Of a stretch of DNA of 64,000 nucleotides, positions 42,874 to 51,368 are shown piece by piece. Both the position numbers and the translations under genes were made by a program. The notes beneath the pieces are model-generated. The model ran no database searches. It had not been told where the DNA came from and was given only the letters and a program-made list of their open reading frames with translations. The DNA is from UBA2402 sp044371005 (GTDB lineage: Bacteria > Planctomycetota > Phycisphaerae > Phycisphaerales > UBA1924): positions 1 to 64,000 of the forward strand of contig JBILUL010000005.1 of assembly GCA_044371005.1 (NCBI GenBank). The letters run 5' to 3'. How positions within the stretch are numbered: position 1 is the stretch's first letter; each line of letters opens with the position of its first letter.

Positions 42874-43179
42874 GGATTCACCACTGCCTGTCAACAATCC
42901 GGAGTGCCAAGCCCTGGCCCAGCCGCGTGCATCAGTTGGAGATGCACCCTCAACTGAGCCTCATCGGTTGGAGGCACGACCGCCTTCAATCCGCCCGCCC
43001 GGATCGCGGGACTTTGTTCGACGATCCCTGCCGCCCGTACCGCTTGGAACGACTCTGCGGGCCACGAGAGTCGCTGAGAACCACATCTGACGCAAGTAAG
43101 ACCGACCTGAACCTGAGTCCGGGAGTCGGGCTTCCTACCTAATTCGCTCCGCGAGAATGCACCGCGAAAGGAATGCCGT
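42874..43179. other. Intergenic region between flhA and the small membrane protein gene
   Basis: These 306 bases contain no gene I can support. Short open frames exist on both strands but none has a ribosome site or recognisable product. It may contain the end of the flhA transcript and a separate promoter for the small membrane protein gene. Confidence 0.4.
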
Positions 43180-45348
43180 TCACGCCGCGGCTCGTTCCTG
43201 GGGAGGCATGACGAGCCCAAGCGATTCAACGTCGATCCCCAGGACCACCTCGTTGTAGCCAAGCACTGCCACCGAGGGCAGATGCGGCTCGACGATCTGA
43301 CGCACCACCGCCCGCACGGGCGGCGAGGCGATGATGACCGCGGGGTGCCCGGCCTTCATGACCGGCTCCAGGGCCCTCACGATGTGCTCGGCGGTCCGGT
43401 TGGCGACACGTGCGGGCATGTTGACCGTCGTGCCTGCAGGCCCGCGATCAATGTACCCATTGATCTGATCCTCGAGCGTCGGATCGAGCGTCACGCAGAC
43501 CAGCCGCGGCGTGCCGTTCTCGCCCGGACTGGTGTACTGCTGACAGATGCCTCGACGCAGCCCGTTGCGCACATACTCGGTGAGCACTTCCAGATCCTTG
43601 GTCTTGCTCCCCCACTCGGTCAGAGTCTCAAGGATCGTCTCCAGGTCGCGGATCGAGACGCGCTCCTTGAGCAGGTTCTGCAGGATCTTCTGCAGCTCAA
43701 CCGGCTTGATGATGGCGGGAACGGTCTCCTCCACGAGCTTGGGAGCCTTGCTCTTGAGCTGTTCGAGCAGGTTGTTCACCTCATCGCGCGTCAGCAGTTC
43801 ATCCGCATGCCGCTTCACGAGTTCCGTGATGTGCGTCGCGAGCACCTCGGACGCCTGAACAACCGTGTAGTTCAGTGTCTCAGCACGAGAACGCAGGTTG
43901 GGATCGATCCACCAGGCATCCAGTCCAAAGGCCGGCTCCTTGGTCGGCTCGCCCTCGATGGCGCCGGTCACGATGCCAGAATCCATCGCCAGCAGACGAC
44001 CGGGCTTGGTGCTGCCCGACGCCACAGGATTTCCCCGGACCTTGACGCGATACTCGGTGGAGCCGAGCTGAACGTTGTCGCGGATGCGGACCGGGGGCAT
44101 GACCAGTCCGATCTCGACGGCAAGCTGTCGGCGGATGGCGGAGATCTTGTCGAGCAGGTCGCCCCCCTGTCCCTTGTCGACGAGCTGGACGAGGCCGTAG
44201 CCCACTTCAAGTTCGAGGGTGTCGACCTTGAGGAGGGTCTCGACAGCCGGCGGTTCAGCGGGAGCAGCCGCGGCGGTGGCGCTCTGAGTCGCGGCGGCCT
44301 GCGCCTTGTTCGTGACGGACTGCTTGATCGAGTAGGCCACCAGCACCAGGGCGGCGGCCGTGGTGAGCAGGGGAATCGTCGGCAGCGGGGTCATCGCCAG
44401 AAGCACGAGGAATCCGGCGGTGAGGAAGAGCCCCTTGGGCTGGCTGACGACCTGGTCGGCCAGTTCATCGCCCAGCTGGGCCTTGCTGCCCGAACGGGTG
44501 ACGATGAGGGCGGACGCGATCGAGATGACGAACGAGGGGATCTGTGATGAAATGCCGTCGCCGATGGTCAGCTTGGTGAAGACCTCGGCGGTCTTGCCCG
44601 CGTCCCAGCCGCGTTGAATGATGCCGACGGCAAAGCCGCCCACGACGTTGATGACGGTGACGATCAGGCCGGCGACGGCATCGCCGCGGACGAACTTGGA
44701 AGCACCGTCCATCGCACCGAAGAAGTCGGCTTCCTGGGAGATGCGTTCGCGCCGGCGGCGTGCCTCGGCCTCGGTGATGTTGCCGGCGCTGAGGTCCGCG
44801 TCGATGGCCATCTGCTTGCCGGGCATCGCATCCAGCGTGAATCGCGCGGCGACTTCGGAGATGCGCGTGGCACCCTTGGTGATGACCATGAACTGCACGA
44901 TGACCAGAATGAGGAAGATGACGACGCCCACGAACAGCGATGATCCGGCCACGAAGTCGCCGAATGCCATGATCACGTGTCCGGCGACGGTCGCGGCCTC
45001 CTCAGGCGTCGCGGCATCGGCGGTGAGAATCAGTCGGGTCGAGGCGACGTTGAGGACGAGCCGGAAGAGCGTGGTGGCCAGCAGCAGCGAGGGGAAGACC
45101 GAGAAATCCAGCGGGTGATCCATGTAGATCGTCGTCATCAGGATGATGATCGACAGGGAGATGTTGAGCGCGATCAGGATGTCCATCAGCACCGGCGGCA
45201 TCGGCACCAGCAGGACGACGAGCATCAGGATGAAGCTGATGGGCACGACATAGCCCCGGTACTGGCGCAGCCGCAGAATCCACTCAGGCAGGAGCATGCC
45301 GTTCGCTGCGACGTCCAACTTCACCGGTTTGCCTGCTGCTGTTGCCAT
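43180..45348 (-). CDS. flhA: Flagellar export apparatus protein FlhA
   Basis: A 722-residue export-gate protein. The N-terminal half has about eight membrane helices with the family signature ATLFRLVLNVASTRLIL near residue 95 and the FHIPEP-type cytosolic loop around AARFTLDAMPGKQMAIDADL, SAGNITEAEARRRRERISQE and ADFFGAMDGASKFVRGDA. The C-terminal cytosolic nonamer-forming half starts at about 370 and includes VEIGLVMPPVRIRDN and VSIRDLETILETLTEW. A Gln/Ala/Thr-rich linker joins the halves. It works in the inner membrane with FlhB, FliP, FliQ and FliR, whose genes lie directly upstream. Confidence 0.98.
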   Translation of the reverse strand: MATAAGKPVKLDVAANGMLLPEWILRLRQYRGYVVPISFILMLVVLLVPMPPVLMDILIALNISLSIIILMTTIYMDHPLDFSVFPSLLLATTLFRLVLNVASTRLILTADAATPEEAATVAGHVIMAFGDFVAGSSLFVGVVIFLILVIVQFMVITKGATRISEVAARFTLDAMPGKQMAIDADLSAGNITEAEARRRRERISQEADFFGAMDGASKFVRGDAVAGLIVTVINVVGGFAVGIIQRGWDAGKTAEVFTKLTIGDGISSQIPSFVISIASALIVTRSGSKAQLGDELADQVVSQPKGLFLTAGFLVLLAMTPLPTIPLLTTAAALVLVAYSIKQSVTNKAQAAATQSATAAAAPAEPPAVETLLKVDTLELEVGYGLVQLVDKGQGGDLLDKISAIRRQLAVEIGLVMPPVRIRDNVQLGSTEYRVKVRGNPVASGSTKPGRLLAMDSGIVTGAIEGEPTKEPAFGLDAWWIDPNLRSRAETLNYTVVQASEVLATHITELVKRHADELLTRDEVNNLLEQLKSKAPKLVEETVPAIIKPVELQKILQNLLKERVSIRDLETILETLTEWGSKTKDLEVLTEYVRNGLRRGICQQYTSPGENGTPRLVCVTLDPTLEDQINGYIDRGPAGTTVNMPARVANRTAEHIVRALEPVMKAGHPAVIIASPPVRAVVRQIVEPHLPSVAVLGYNEVVLGIDVESLGLVMPPQERAAA

Positions 45349-45402
45349 TCGTTCACCGTTGGTAGATCGTGTCGTTCAATCGCTCGTTCATGCCGGTGCG
45401 GA

Positions 45403-46500
45403 TCACGCCGCGGCGGGCTGTGCCGTCACCGGCGTTGCAGCCCTGGACGCTTCCTTCTCAATGCGGTAGACATACGCCAGCACTTCAGCCACGGCTTCGT
45501 AGTACTGTGCGTGCACTTCCTGACCGACATCAACATGCCGGTACAGTGCTCGCGCCAGCGGTGGCCGCTCGAGCACCGGCACGCCGTGCTGGCGGGCCAG
45601 GTGCCTGATCTTCATCGCCAGCTCGTCCGCGCCCTTGGCGACCACGCGGGGTGCCGACATCGTCGCCTGGTCGTAGACAATGGCGACCGAGTAGTGCGTG
45701 GGATTCGTGACCACCACATCCGCCTTGGGAACCGCCGTGCCGATGCGCTGGCGGATGATCTCGCGGGCCATGCGGAATCGCTTGCCCTTGATCTGCGGAT
45801 CGCCCTCCATGCTCCGCCGCTCATCCTTCACGTCCTGCTTGGTCATCTTGAGTTCCTGCAGGTGATTCCACTTCTGGAAGGCAAAGTCAGCGGCGCCCAT
45901 GATCAGCATGACGGCAAAGAGCCACGCGGCAAGTTCCGCCGCGAGCTTGCCGATCATGCCCCAGCCCCCCAGGGCGGTCAGCAGCGGCAGCGCGGCGACC
46001 GTGCCGGCGCACGAGCGGGCGAAGTTCCACGCCACGAAGGTGACGATGACGAGCTTGACGCTGTTGACCACCGTCTTCCCTGCGTTCTTCTTGTTGAAGA
46101 GCTTGCCGAACCCGTTGAACGGATTGAGTCGCTCGAACTTGGGATTCAAGGCACCCGTGTTCCAGATGATCCCGAACTGACCGATGTGCGCGAGCGCCGC
46201 CACCACGCACGCCAGCAGCAGGAACGGGAGTGCGGCAAGACCCACCTGCGCGAGAATCGACCTGCCCAGCTCAAAGAGCGACGACGTGGTGGGCGTGTCC
46301 TGGGCCTCCAGCGTCGACCTGAGCATGATGAACGTGGCCCGCGCCATCGACGCACCGAACAGAATCAGCAGAATGAACGAGCCGATCAGATCGACCGCGG
46401 CGACCAGGTCCTGACTGCGGGCCACGTTCCCCTGCGAACGAGCTTCCTGCAGACGCCGTCCCGTTGGCGCCTCCGTCTTGTCGCCCATGTCATCCGCCAT
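45403..46500 (-). CDS. flhB: Flagellar export switch protein FlhB
   Basis: A 365-residue protein: N-terminal KTEAPTGRRLQEARSQGNVA, four membrane helices, and a cytosolic domain with the autocleavage motif NPTH in DVVVTNPTHYSVAIVYD. Cleavage there switches export from rod/hook to filament substrates in known systems. GGAGG lies six bases before the ATG at 46500, which overlaps the end of fliR by 11 bases; a longer frame to 46590 is not supported. Confidence 0.97.
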   Translation of the reverse strand: MADDMGDKTEAPTGRRLQEARSQGNVARSQDLVAAVDLIGSFILLILFGASMARATFIMLRSTLEAQDTPTTSSLFELGRSILAQVGLAALPFLLLACVVAALAHIGQFGIIWNTGALNPKFERLNPFNGFGKLFNKKNAGKTVVNSVKLVIVTFVAWNFARSCAGTVAALPLLTALGGWGMIGKLAAELAAWLFAVMLIMGAADFAFQKWNHLQELKMTKQDVKDERRSMEGDPQIKGKRFRMAREIIRQRIGTAVPKADVVVTNPTHYSVAIVYDQATMSAPRVVAKGADELAMKIRHLARQHGVPVLERPPLARALYRHVDVGQEVHAQYYEAVAEVLAYVYRIEKEASRAATPVTAQPAAA

Positions 46501-47314
46501 GCTGCACCTCCGCAGTATGCCGCGGGCTGCCGGCCCAGGTCTCCACCGTCCGCATCGTGTCGCGGAGGACCTCAGCGGTGGCGTCACCAACGGCCGAAAG
46601 ACCGAAGATGAGCGCCAGCAGTCCGATCGCGATCTTGAAGGTGAACCCGATGCTCATGATGTTGATCTGCGGCATGGTCTTGCCGATCACGCCAAGGACG
46701 ATCGTCATGAGCAGCACCGCGCCAGAGACAGGCGTGGTCACGCGGATCGCCAGCTCGAACCCGGCCGTGAGCACTGCGGTCACGGTGCTCAGCGGTGCCA
46801 TCGCACAGTCAACCCCGCCCAGCGGGATCGTGCTGAACGTCTCAAGCACCGAATCCATCATCGATTCGACACCATGTCCGGCCAGGAATCCGCCCAGCGC
46901 GATCGTGTAGAGCATCTGTCCCAGGACATCGGCCTCGGAGTCTGAATCAGGGTTGTAGACGCGAGCCAGGCCCAGCCCCATCTGCTGCCCCGCAATCACG
47001 CCGCTCATTTCGAGGCTGAGCATCGGGATCGACGCGATCAGTCCGATGGTGAAACCGATCATCGCTTCCCGCACCAGAAGGGGCACCATCGTGATCACGT
47101 CCACCGGGAGCATCCCCACCGGGATCTTCACGCTGATCATCGGAAAGACCGCGGCACCCAGCAGAAAGACCATGATGGCCTTGTACCGCACCGGAACCAT
47201 GGAACTGGTCAGAATCGGCGCAAAGAGGAAGAGCCCCGCCAGACGGAAGACCGTCAGCAGGAAGGGTGCCGTCTGCGAGAGCAGGGAGAGGATGGCCGGT
47301 GAAGTCTGTTCCAT
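46490..47314 (-). CDS. fliR: Flagellar export protein FliR
   Basis: A 274-residue polytopic protein with about six helices. Family features include FRLAGLFLFAPILTSSMVPV, VREAMIGFTIGLIASIPMLS, GVIAGQQMGLGLARVYNPDS and PQINIMSIGFTFKIAIGLL. It belongs to the FliPQR export gate in the basal-body membrane. It follows fliQ by nine bases and overlaps flhB. Confidence 0.96.
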   Translation of the reverse strand: MEQTSPAILSLLSQTAPFLLTVFRLAGLFLFAPILTSSMVPVRYKAIMVFLLGAAVFPMISVKIPVGMLPVDVITMVPLLVREAMIGFTIGLIASIPMLSLEMSGVIAGQQMGLGLARVYNPDSDSEADVLGQMLYTIALGGFLAGHGVESMMDSVLETFSTIPLGGVDCAMAPLSTVTAVLTAGFELAIRVTTPVSGAVLLMTIVLGVIGKTMPQINIMSIGFTFKIAIGLLALIFGLSAVGDATAEVLRDTMRTVETWAGSPRHTAEVQHGG

Positions 47315-47323
47315 GAAGCGGCA

Positions 47324-47578
47324 CTAGACGATTCTGAGCAGGTCTCCCGCGTATTCGACCAGACGCTGCACGACCCAGGGAAGGACCGCGATTGCCGCGA
47401 TGATCATCACGATGATCTTGGGGACCGTGGCCAGTGTCTGGTCCTGGATCGACGTGATCGACTGAAGCAGACTGATCACGAAGCCCACCACGATGCCCGC
47501 CGCGAGAATCGGCGCGCCGATCTTGACCGTGATCACCAGCGCCGTTCTCACCATGTCAATGGTCACTTCATCAAGCAC
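47324..47578 (-). CDS. fliQ: Flagellar export protein FliQ
   Basis: An 84-residue two-helix membrane protein. APILAAGIVVGFVISLLQSI and TSIQDQTLATVPKIIVMIIA are the conserved FliQ segments. Length is typical. It lies between fliP (18 bases upstream) and fliR. Confidence 0.97.
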   Translation of the reverse strand: MLDEVTIDMVRTALVITVKIGAPILAAGIVVGFVISLLQSITSIQDQTLATVPKIIVMIIAAIAVLPWVVQRLVEYAGDLLRIV

Positions 47579-47596
47579 GCCGCAACTCCTTTTCGC

Positions 47597-48574
47597 TCAG
47601 CAGGCCATCATCGCCAGCCCCCGCTCCGCCATCGAGACCACGCCCTGGATCACGCCGGGCGGCCACGCCGCCGCAAGCTCACCCGGCTGCACGAAGCTGC
47701 GCATGAGCCCCCCCACCACCAGCGTCCACCCGTCGACCAGCACAAAGAGCAGGATCTTGAAGGGCAGACTCACCATGACGGGCGGGAGCATCATCATGCC
47801 CATCGAGATGAGCATCGTGCTCACCACCATGTCGATCACCAGGAAGGGCAGATACACCTTGAACCCAAGCAGGAACGCCACCTTGAGCTCGCTGAGCATG
47901 TACGCGGGGACCAGCGTCAGCATGTCCACGTCCTCACGCGTCAGCTTCTCGGGCTCGCTGACATCCACGCCCCGGCGAGAGAGAATCATGTAGACACTCG
48001 ACCAGTTCCCGGTCGCATCGATCTGATCAAACATGAAATCACGCATCGGCTGACGGGCACGCTTCCACAGCTCGTCATAGTCTCGCACCTCACCGGCCCG
48101 GTAGGGAGCCACCGCTTCCGTGTTGATCCGATCGATCGTCGGCGCCATCACGACGAACGTCGAGAAGAGCGCCAGCGCGGTGATGACCTGCGGCGGCGGC
48201 ACGCTGCCCGCACCCAGCGCCTGCTTCACCACGCCCAGCACGATCAGGATCCGCATGAAGCACGTCGTCATCAGGATGATCGACGGCGCCAGCGAGATCA
48301 CCGTCAGCACGACCATGATGTTGATCGCCACCGACAACCCGTTTCCGGGCTTCCCGCCACCGCTGCGGGAGACCGTGTCCCCCGCATCACTGAGCACCTT
48401 CAGCGGATTCATCGAAGAGACGTTCGCATCGTCAAAGCCGGGGATCGCCACCACCGGCCCCGCGGCAGGCATCGGCGAACGTTCAAGTTCATCCACGGCC
48501 GGACCAATCACCCGTGCGCCCGAAAGCGACGCGACCAGACCAATCAGAAACACGGCCAGCAATCGCAGGTTCAT
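47597..48574 (-). CDS. fliP: Flagellar export protein FliP
   Basis: A 325-residue protein. A signal-like N-terminus and a 90-residue variable region precede the conserved core: LAPSIILMTTCFMRILIVLG, PPPQVITALALFSTFVVMAP, TLVPAYMLSELKVAFLLGFK and YLPFLVIDMVVSTMLISMGM. It is longer than E. coli FliP (245) because of the N-terminal region. The start overlaps the fliO stop (ATGA). Confidence 0.97.
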   Translation of the reverse strand: MNLRLLAVFLIGLVASLSGARVIGPAVDELERSPMPAAGPVVAIPGFDDANVSSMNPLKVLSDAGDTVSRSGGGKPGNGLSVAINIMVVLTVISLAPSIILMTTCFMRILIVLGVVKQALGAGSVPPPQVITALALFSTFVVMAPTIDRINTEAVAPYRAGEVRDYDELWKRARQPMRDFMFDQIDATGNWSSVYMILSRRGVDVSEPEKLTREDVDMLTLVPAYMLSELKVAFLLGFKVYLPFLVIDMVVSTMLISMGMMMLPPVMVSLPFKILLFVLVDGWTLVVGGLMRSFVQPGELAAAWPPGVIQGVVSMAERGLAMMAC

Positions 48575-49410
48575 GCGGAGTACTCCCGGACCGGTGCAGT
48601 CGCCGCCGCGGGAGCCGAAGCCGCCCCGGCGGTCTGCATCGCGGCGAGCTTGGAACGCAGCGACTGAGCCACCGCCGCGGCGTCGAGATCGGCTGCGGGT
48701 GCGGCGGGCTTCTTGCGAGCCATCGGTTGCTGACGAACCGCCGGACGTTCAACAGTCACGGCAGCATCCCCTCCGACTCGCTCGAGCGTTCGCTCGAACT
48801 GACGACCCGTGCCGGACCCTTCGCTGGTCTTGGCCACCAACGCCGCAACCTCCGCCGGATCGGTGATCTCCGTCAGCGTCGTCATCGAGGTTCCGCCGCG
48901 CCCAGTGGCCTGGTTCACCAGCAGCACACGCCGATCGAGCTTGAGCAGCACGAGCATCGAGCCGCGCGAGACCGGATACCGGCCCAGCACCTCGAGTACC
49001 CCGCTGGGAGCCCGGCCACGCGCCCCGAGTGCACCCATCAGACCCGTCGCCGGCGCCACGCGGCGGACCAGAGCGCCGATCACGAAGATCGATGCGATCA
49101 CCAGCCCCAGCGCGCCCAGTTGCCACGCCCACTCAGGCAGGCTCGCGCCCGTCTTCAGACCAGTCTCCGTCGTCGCCTGCTGCGTCTCGCCGCGAGGAAG
49201 CCCCAACGGACGCTGCGCATCGAGCGAGCGCACCGAAACGGGCTTCGAAGGAGGCCCGGTCAGGACATAGGGTTCGTCATTGGCCGTGGGAACAGCCGCG
49301 GCTGCTGTCGCTACAGGCTCTTCAACATCGGGCCCAGCCGCGTGCGCAGCACCGGGTGAGAGAGCAAAGAGAAGCAACGAAAGGCTGAGCGTGAGTCGAG
49401 CGTGGAGCAT
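48571..49410 (-). CDS. fliO: FliO-like flagellar assembly protein
   Basis: A 279-residue membrane protein. A signal peptide (LSLSLLLFALSPGAAHA) and an 80-residue low-complexity periplasmic part precede one helix (LGALGLVIASIFVIGALVRR). The cytosolic FliO core follows: SGVLEVLGRYPVSRGSMLVL and DRRVLLVNQATGRGG. The Ala-rich C-terminal 80 residues are extra. FliO helps assemble the FliP ring; its position immediately before fliP fits. Confidence 0.88.
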   Translation of the reverse strand: MLHARLTLSLSLLLFALSPGAAHAAGPDVEEPVATAAAAVPTANDEPYVLTGPPSKPVSVRSLDAQRPLGLPRGETQQATTETGLKTGASLPEWAWQLGALGLVIASIFVIGALVRRVAPATGLMGALGARGRAPSGVLEVLGRYPVSRGSMLVLLKLDRRVLLVNQATGRGGTSMTTLTEITDPAEVAALVAKTSEGSGTGRQFERTLERVGGDAAVTVERPAVRQQPMARKKPAAPAADLDAAAVAQSLRSKLAAMQTAGAASAPAAATAPVREYSA

Positions 49411-49475
49411 GCGGCCTTCCTGGCCAGAGGTTCAGCCGCGCCTCCGGCGCGGCCAGGTTCGATGGATCCGACACA

Positions 49476-49892
49476 TCAGGCCGCGGTCGCGGCATCGATG
49501 GTCGGCGCAAGAATCTCGTTGATGCGCACGCAGAAGTTGTCGTTGAGCACCAGCACTTCGCCCCGCGCCACGTGCCGGTCATTCACGAAGACATCCACGG
49601 GATCGCCCGCGAGCTTGTCCAGTTCCACCACGGCACCCGCGGAGAGCTTGAGAACATCCTCCACCAGCAGGCGCGTGCGGCCCAGCTCGATCTTCACATT
49701 GAGATTGACATCAGAGAGCAGCTCGATCGTGCGGGCCTGCTTGGCCACCGCCGCGGCGTCGAAGACCGGCAACTGCAGCGGCATCCCGCCACCGGTGCCC
49801 CCACCCGCCGACTGGGCCTGCTGCAGAATGTCCGCAACCTGGCTGTTGGCATCCGCAAGAATCTCTTCCGGATTCGGCTCTGTGCTGCTCAT
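49476..49892 (-). CDS. fliN: Flagellar motor switch protein FliN
   Basis: A 138-residue C-ring component. The SpoA-type core reads IELLSDVNLNVKIELGRTRL, LVEDVLKLSAGAVVELDKLA and VNDRHVARGEVLVLNDNFCV. An N-terminal Gln/Gly-rich stretch precedes it. GGAG lies nine bases before the ATG at 49892; the longer frame to 49994 lacks family similarity. fliM, normally beside fliN, is missing from the cluster. Confidence 0.95.
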   Translation of the reverse strand: MSSTEPNPEEILADANSQVADILQQAQSAGGGTGGGMPLQLPVFDAAAVAKQARTIELLSDVNLNVKIELGRTRLLVEDVLKLSAGAVVELDKLAGDPVDVFVNDRHVARGEVLVLNDNFCVRINEILAPTIDAATAA

Positions 49893-50117
49893 CGCAGGGA
49901 TCTCCTGAAGGCTCGCGGCATGCCACCCCAACCGGGGATGCTGCAGACACACCGCTCGCGTGCTCTTGCCCACGATCGGATGCACACGCGCCACTCAGCG
50001 AGATTTGCGCTCCTTGCACGCCACGTATTGCGCAACGTCCAATAAGTGAACGTCATTCCTGCGCCTCGGCTCCTGTGAACGGGGGATCCGCGTGAGGCCG
50101 GACCCCGGACCAGGGGA

Positions 50118-50660
50118 TCAGTCGGCCGGGAAGCCCTTGCACTTGGGAATCACCACGCGCTCAACACGCTCCTTGCCTTCAGCATCCTTGCCCAGCGTCT
50201 GATTGATGAACGTGGAGACCTGACGGTTGATCGTCTCGAGACCGGGCTCCTTGAGCTGGCTGTGCTGAGCGCGGCGGAAGATCTGCGAGATGCCTTCCTT
50301 GATCTCCGCGGCACGCTCCTCGAGTTGCTTGGTCACATACTCCTCGTTCTTGGAGCGGACCTTGAGCACAATCTCCGTATCCCAGACCCAGACGCGCCCG
50401 GTCTGAAGATTCTGGAACTTGTCCTCGATCAGCGCGAGTTCCACCGACTGATCATGATGAGCATCGTCCTTGCCCTCAACGGCCGCCGCGGCGGGCTGGG
50501 GGCCGGTCTTGCCGACGAACATGTAGACGCCGACCCCCTCGACGAGCATCAGGACAGCGACGATGACGATCGCCTTGACAGGGGATTTCTTGGCGGGCTC
50601 ACCGGCGGCGGGCGCGGCCGCAGGGGCTTCACTCTTGGCTTCAGACTTCTTGTCGGACAT
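50118..50660 (-). CDS. fliL: Flagellar basal-body-associated protein FliL
   Basis: A 180-residue single-pass membrane protein. The Lys/Ala-rich cytoplasmic start is followed by a helix at about 29-49 (AIVIVAVLMLVEGVGVYMFV) and a periplasmic stomatin-like domain. In that domain, Glu/Lys-rich helices (EEYVTKQLEERAAEIKEGIS) precede the typical end VSTFINQTLGK. FliL surrounds stators in known motors. AAGGA precedes the ATG at 50660. Confidence 0.9.
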   Translation of the reverse strand: MSDKKSEAKSEAPAAAPAAGEPAKKSPVKAIVIVAVLMLVEGVGVYMFVGKTGPQPAAAAVEGKDDAHHDQSVELALIEDKFQNLQTGRVWVWDTEIVLKVRSKNEEYVTKQLEERAAEIKEGISQIFRRAQHSQLKEPGLETINRQVSTFINQTLGKDAEGKERVERVVIPKCKGFPAD

Positions 50661-50930
50661 GGGCGGTGGTCCTTGGGATCGAGACAGTGGAACCTGGCCA
50701 GCGCCTTGCACAGCGCGTGACCGAAAGCCGCTGTTGTATCGACCGGACCGGGGGGCTGCTCAACCCCGCCCGCGCTCGCAGGAGCGCGTGCGGTTCGTCA
50801 CACCCGTCACACACGGATTCTCGCGCCTGACCGGCGCACACCACGCCCTGCAGCGAGTTGACTGCGCGTGGCACGCACAGCACCCCCCACGCGTTGGAGC
50901 ACTCGTATAACTCTTGGGACTGCAGCCGGA

Positions 50931-51257
50931 TCACGCAGCGTTGCGGATGCCCCTGCGGCGTTCCTGCTCCTGAAGCTCGTGATGCTTGACGGCCAGACGC
51001 ACCGGTGTCGGGTCCGCACCGATCGAGCAGGCGAACGCCAGAATGCCTGTGCACCAGGCGATCAGCAGCACGGAACCGATCATCGAGGGAAGAATCCACG
51101 AGACCGGGAAGAGGCCGGTGACCAGACAGGCCGCCACCGTGAATGCCACCGCCGAGCCAATCGCCCAGCCAGAACGGGCCGAGGCCGATTCGCCCTGGCT
51201 TTCCGAACTGAGGCCTTCGGTGGATGCGGGAACGCGGACTGATGTGGTCTGAGACAT
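50931..51257 (-). CDS. Small membrane protein of unknown function between flgE and fliL
   Basis: 108 residues: a Ser-rich N-terminus, two hydrophobic helices (AIGSAVAFTVAACLVTGLFP and ILPSMIGSVLLIAWCTGILA) and a charged C-terminus (HHELQEQERRRGIRNAA). No family is recognised. AAGGA five bases before the ATG at 51257 and its location inside the flagellar block support expression with motility genes. It may stand where motA would be in other clusters, but it has no MotA features. Confidence 0.6.
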   Translation of the reverse strand: MSQTTSVRVPASTEGLSSESQGESASARSGWAIGSAVAFTVAACLVTGLFPVSWILPSMIGSVLLIAWCTGILAFACSIGADPTPVRLAVKHHELQEQERRRGIRNAA

Positions 51258-51368
51258 GAAGGTCCTTTCGCACAGCCGCGGCGTTGCGCCCGGGCCATTG
51301 CGTCCCATCCATCGGCCCGTCCGCAAACCAGCTTGAAAAGGTCTGCATCCCCCGATCAGGTTCATTGA

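Noticed and set aside
44977..46611. Plus-strand open frame of 544 codons opposite flhA and flhB
   Set aside because: Shadow of two certain export-apparatus genes; strongly biased His/Arg/Asp composition without structure.
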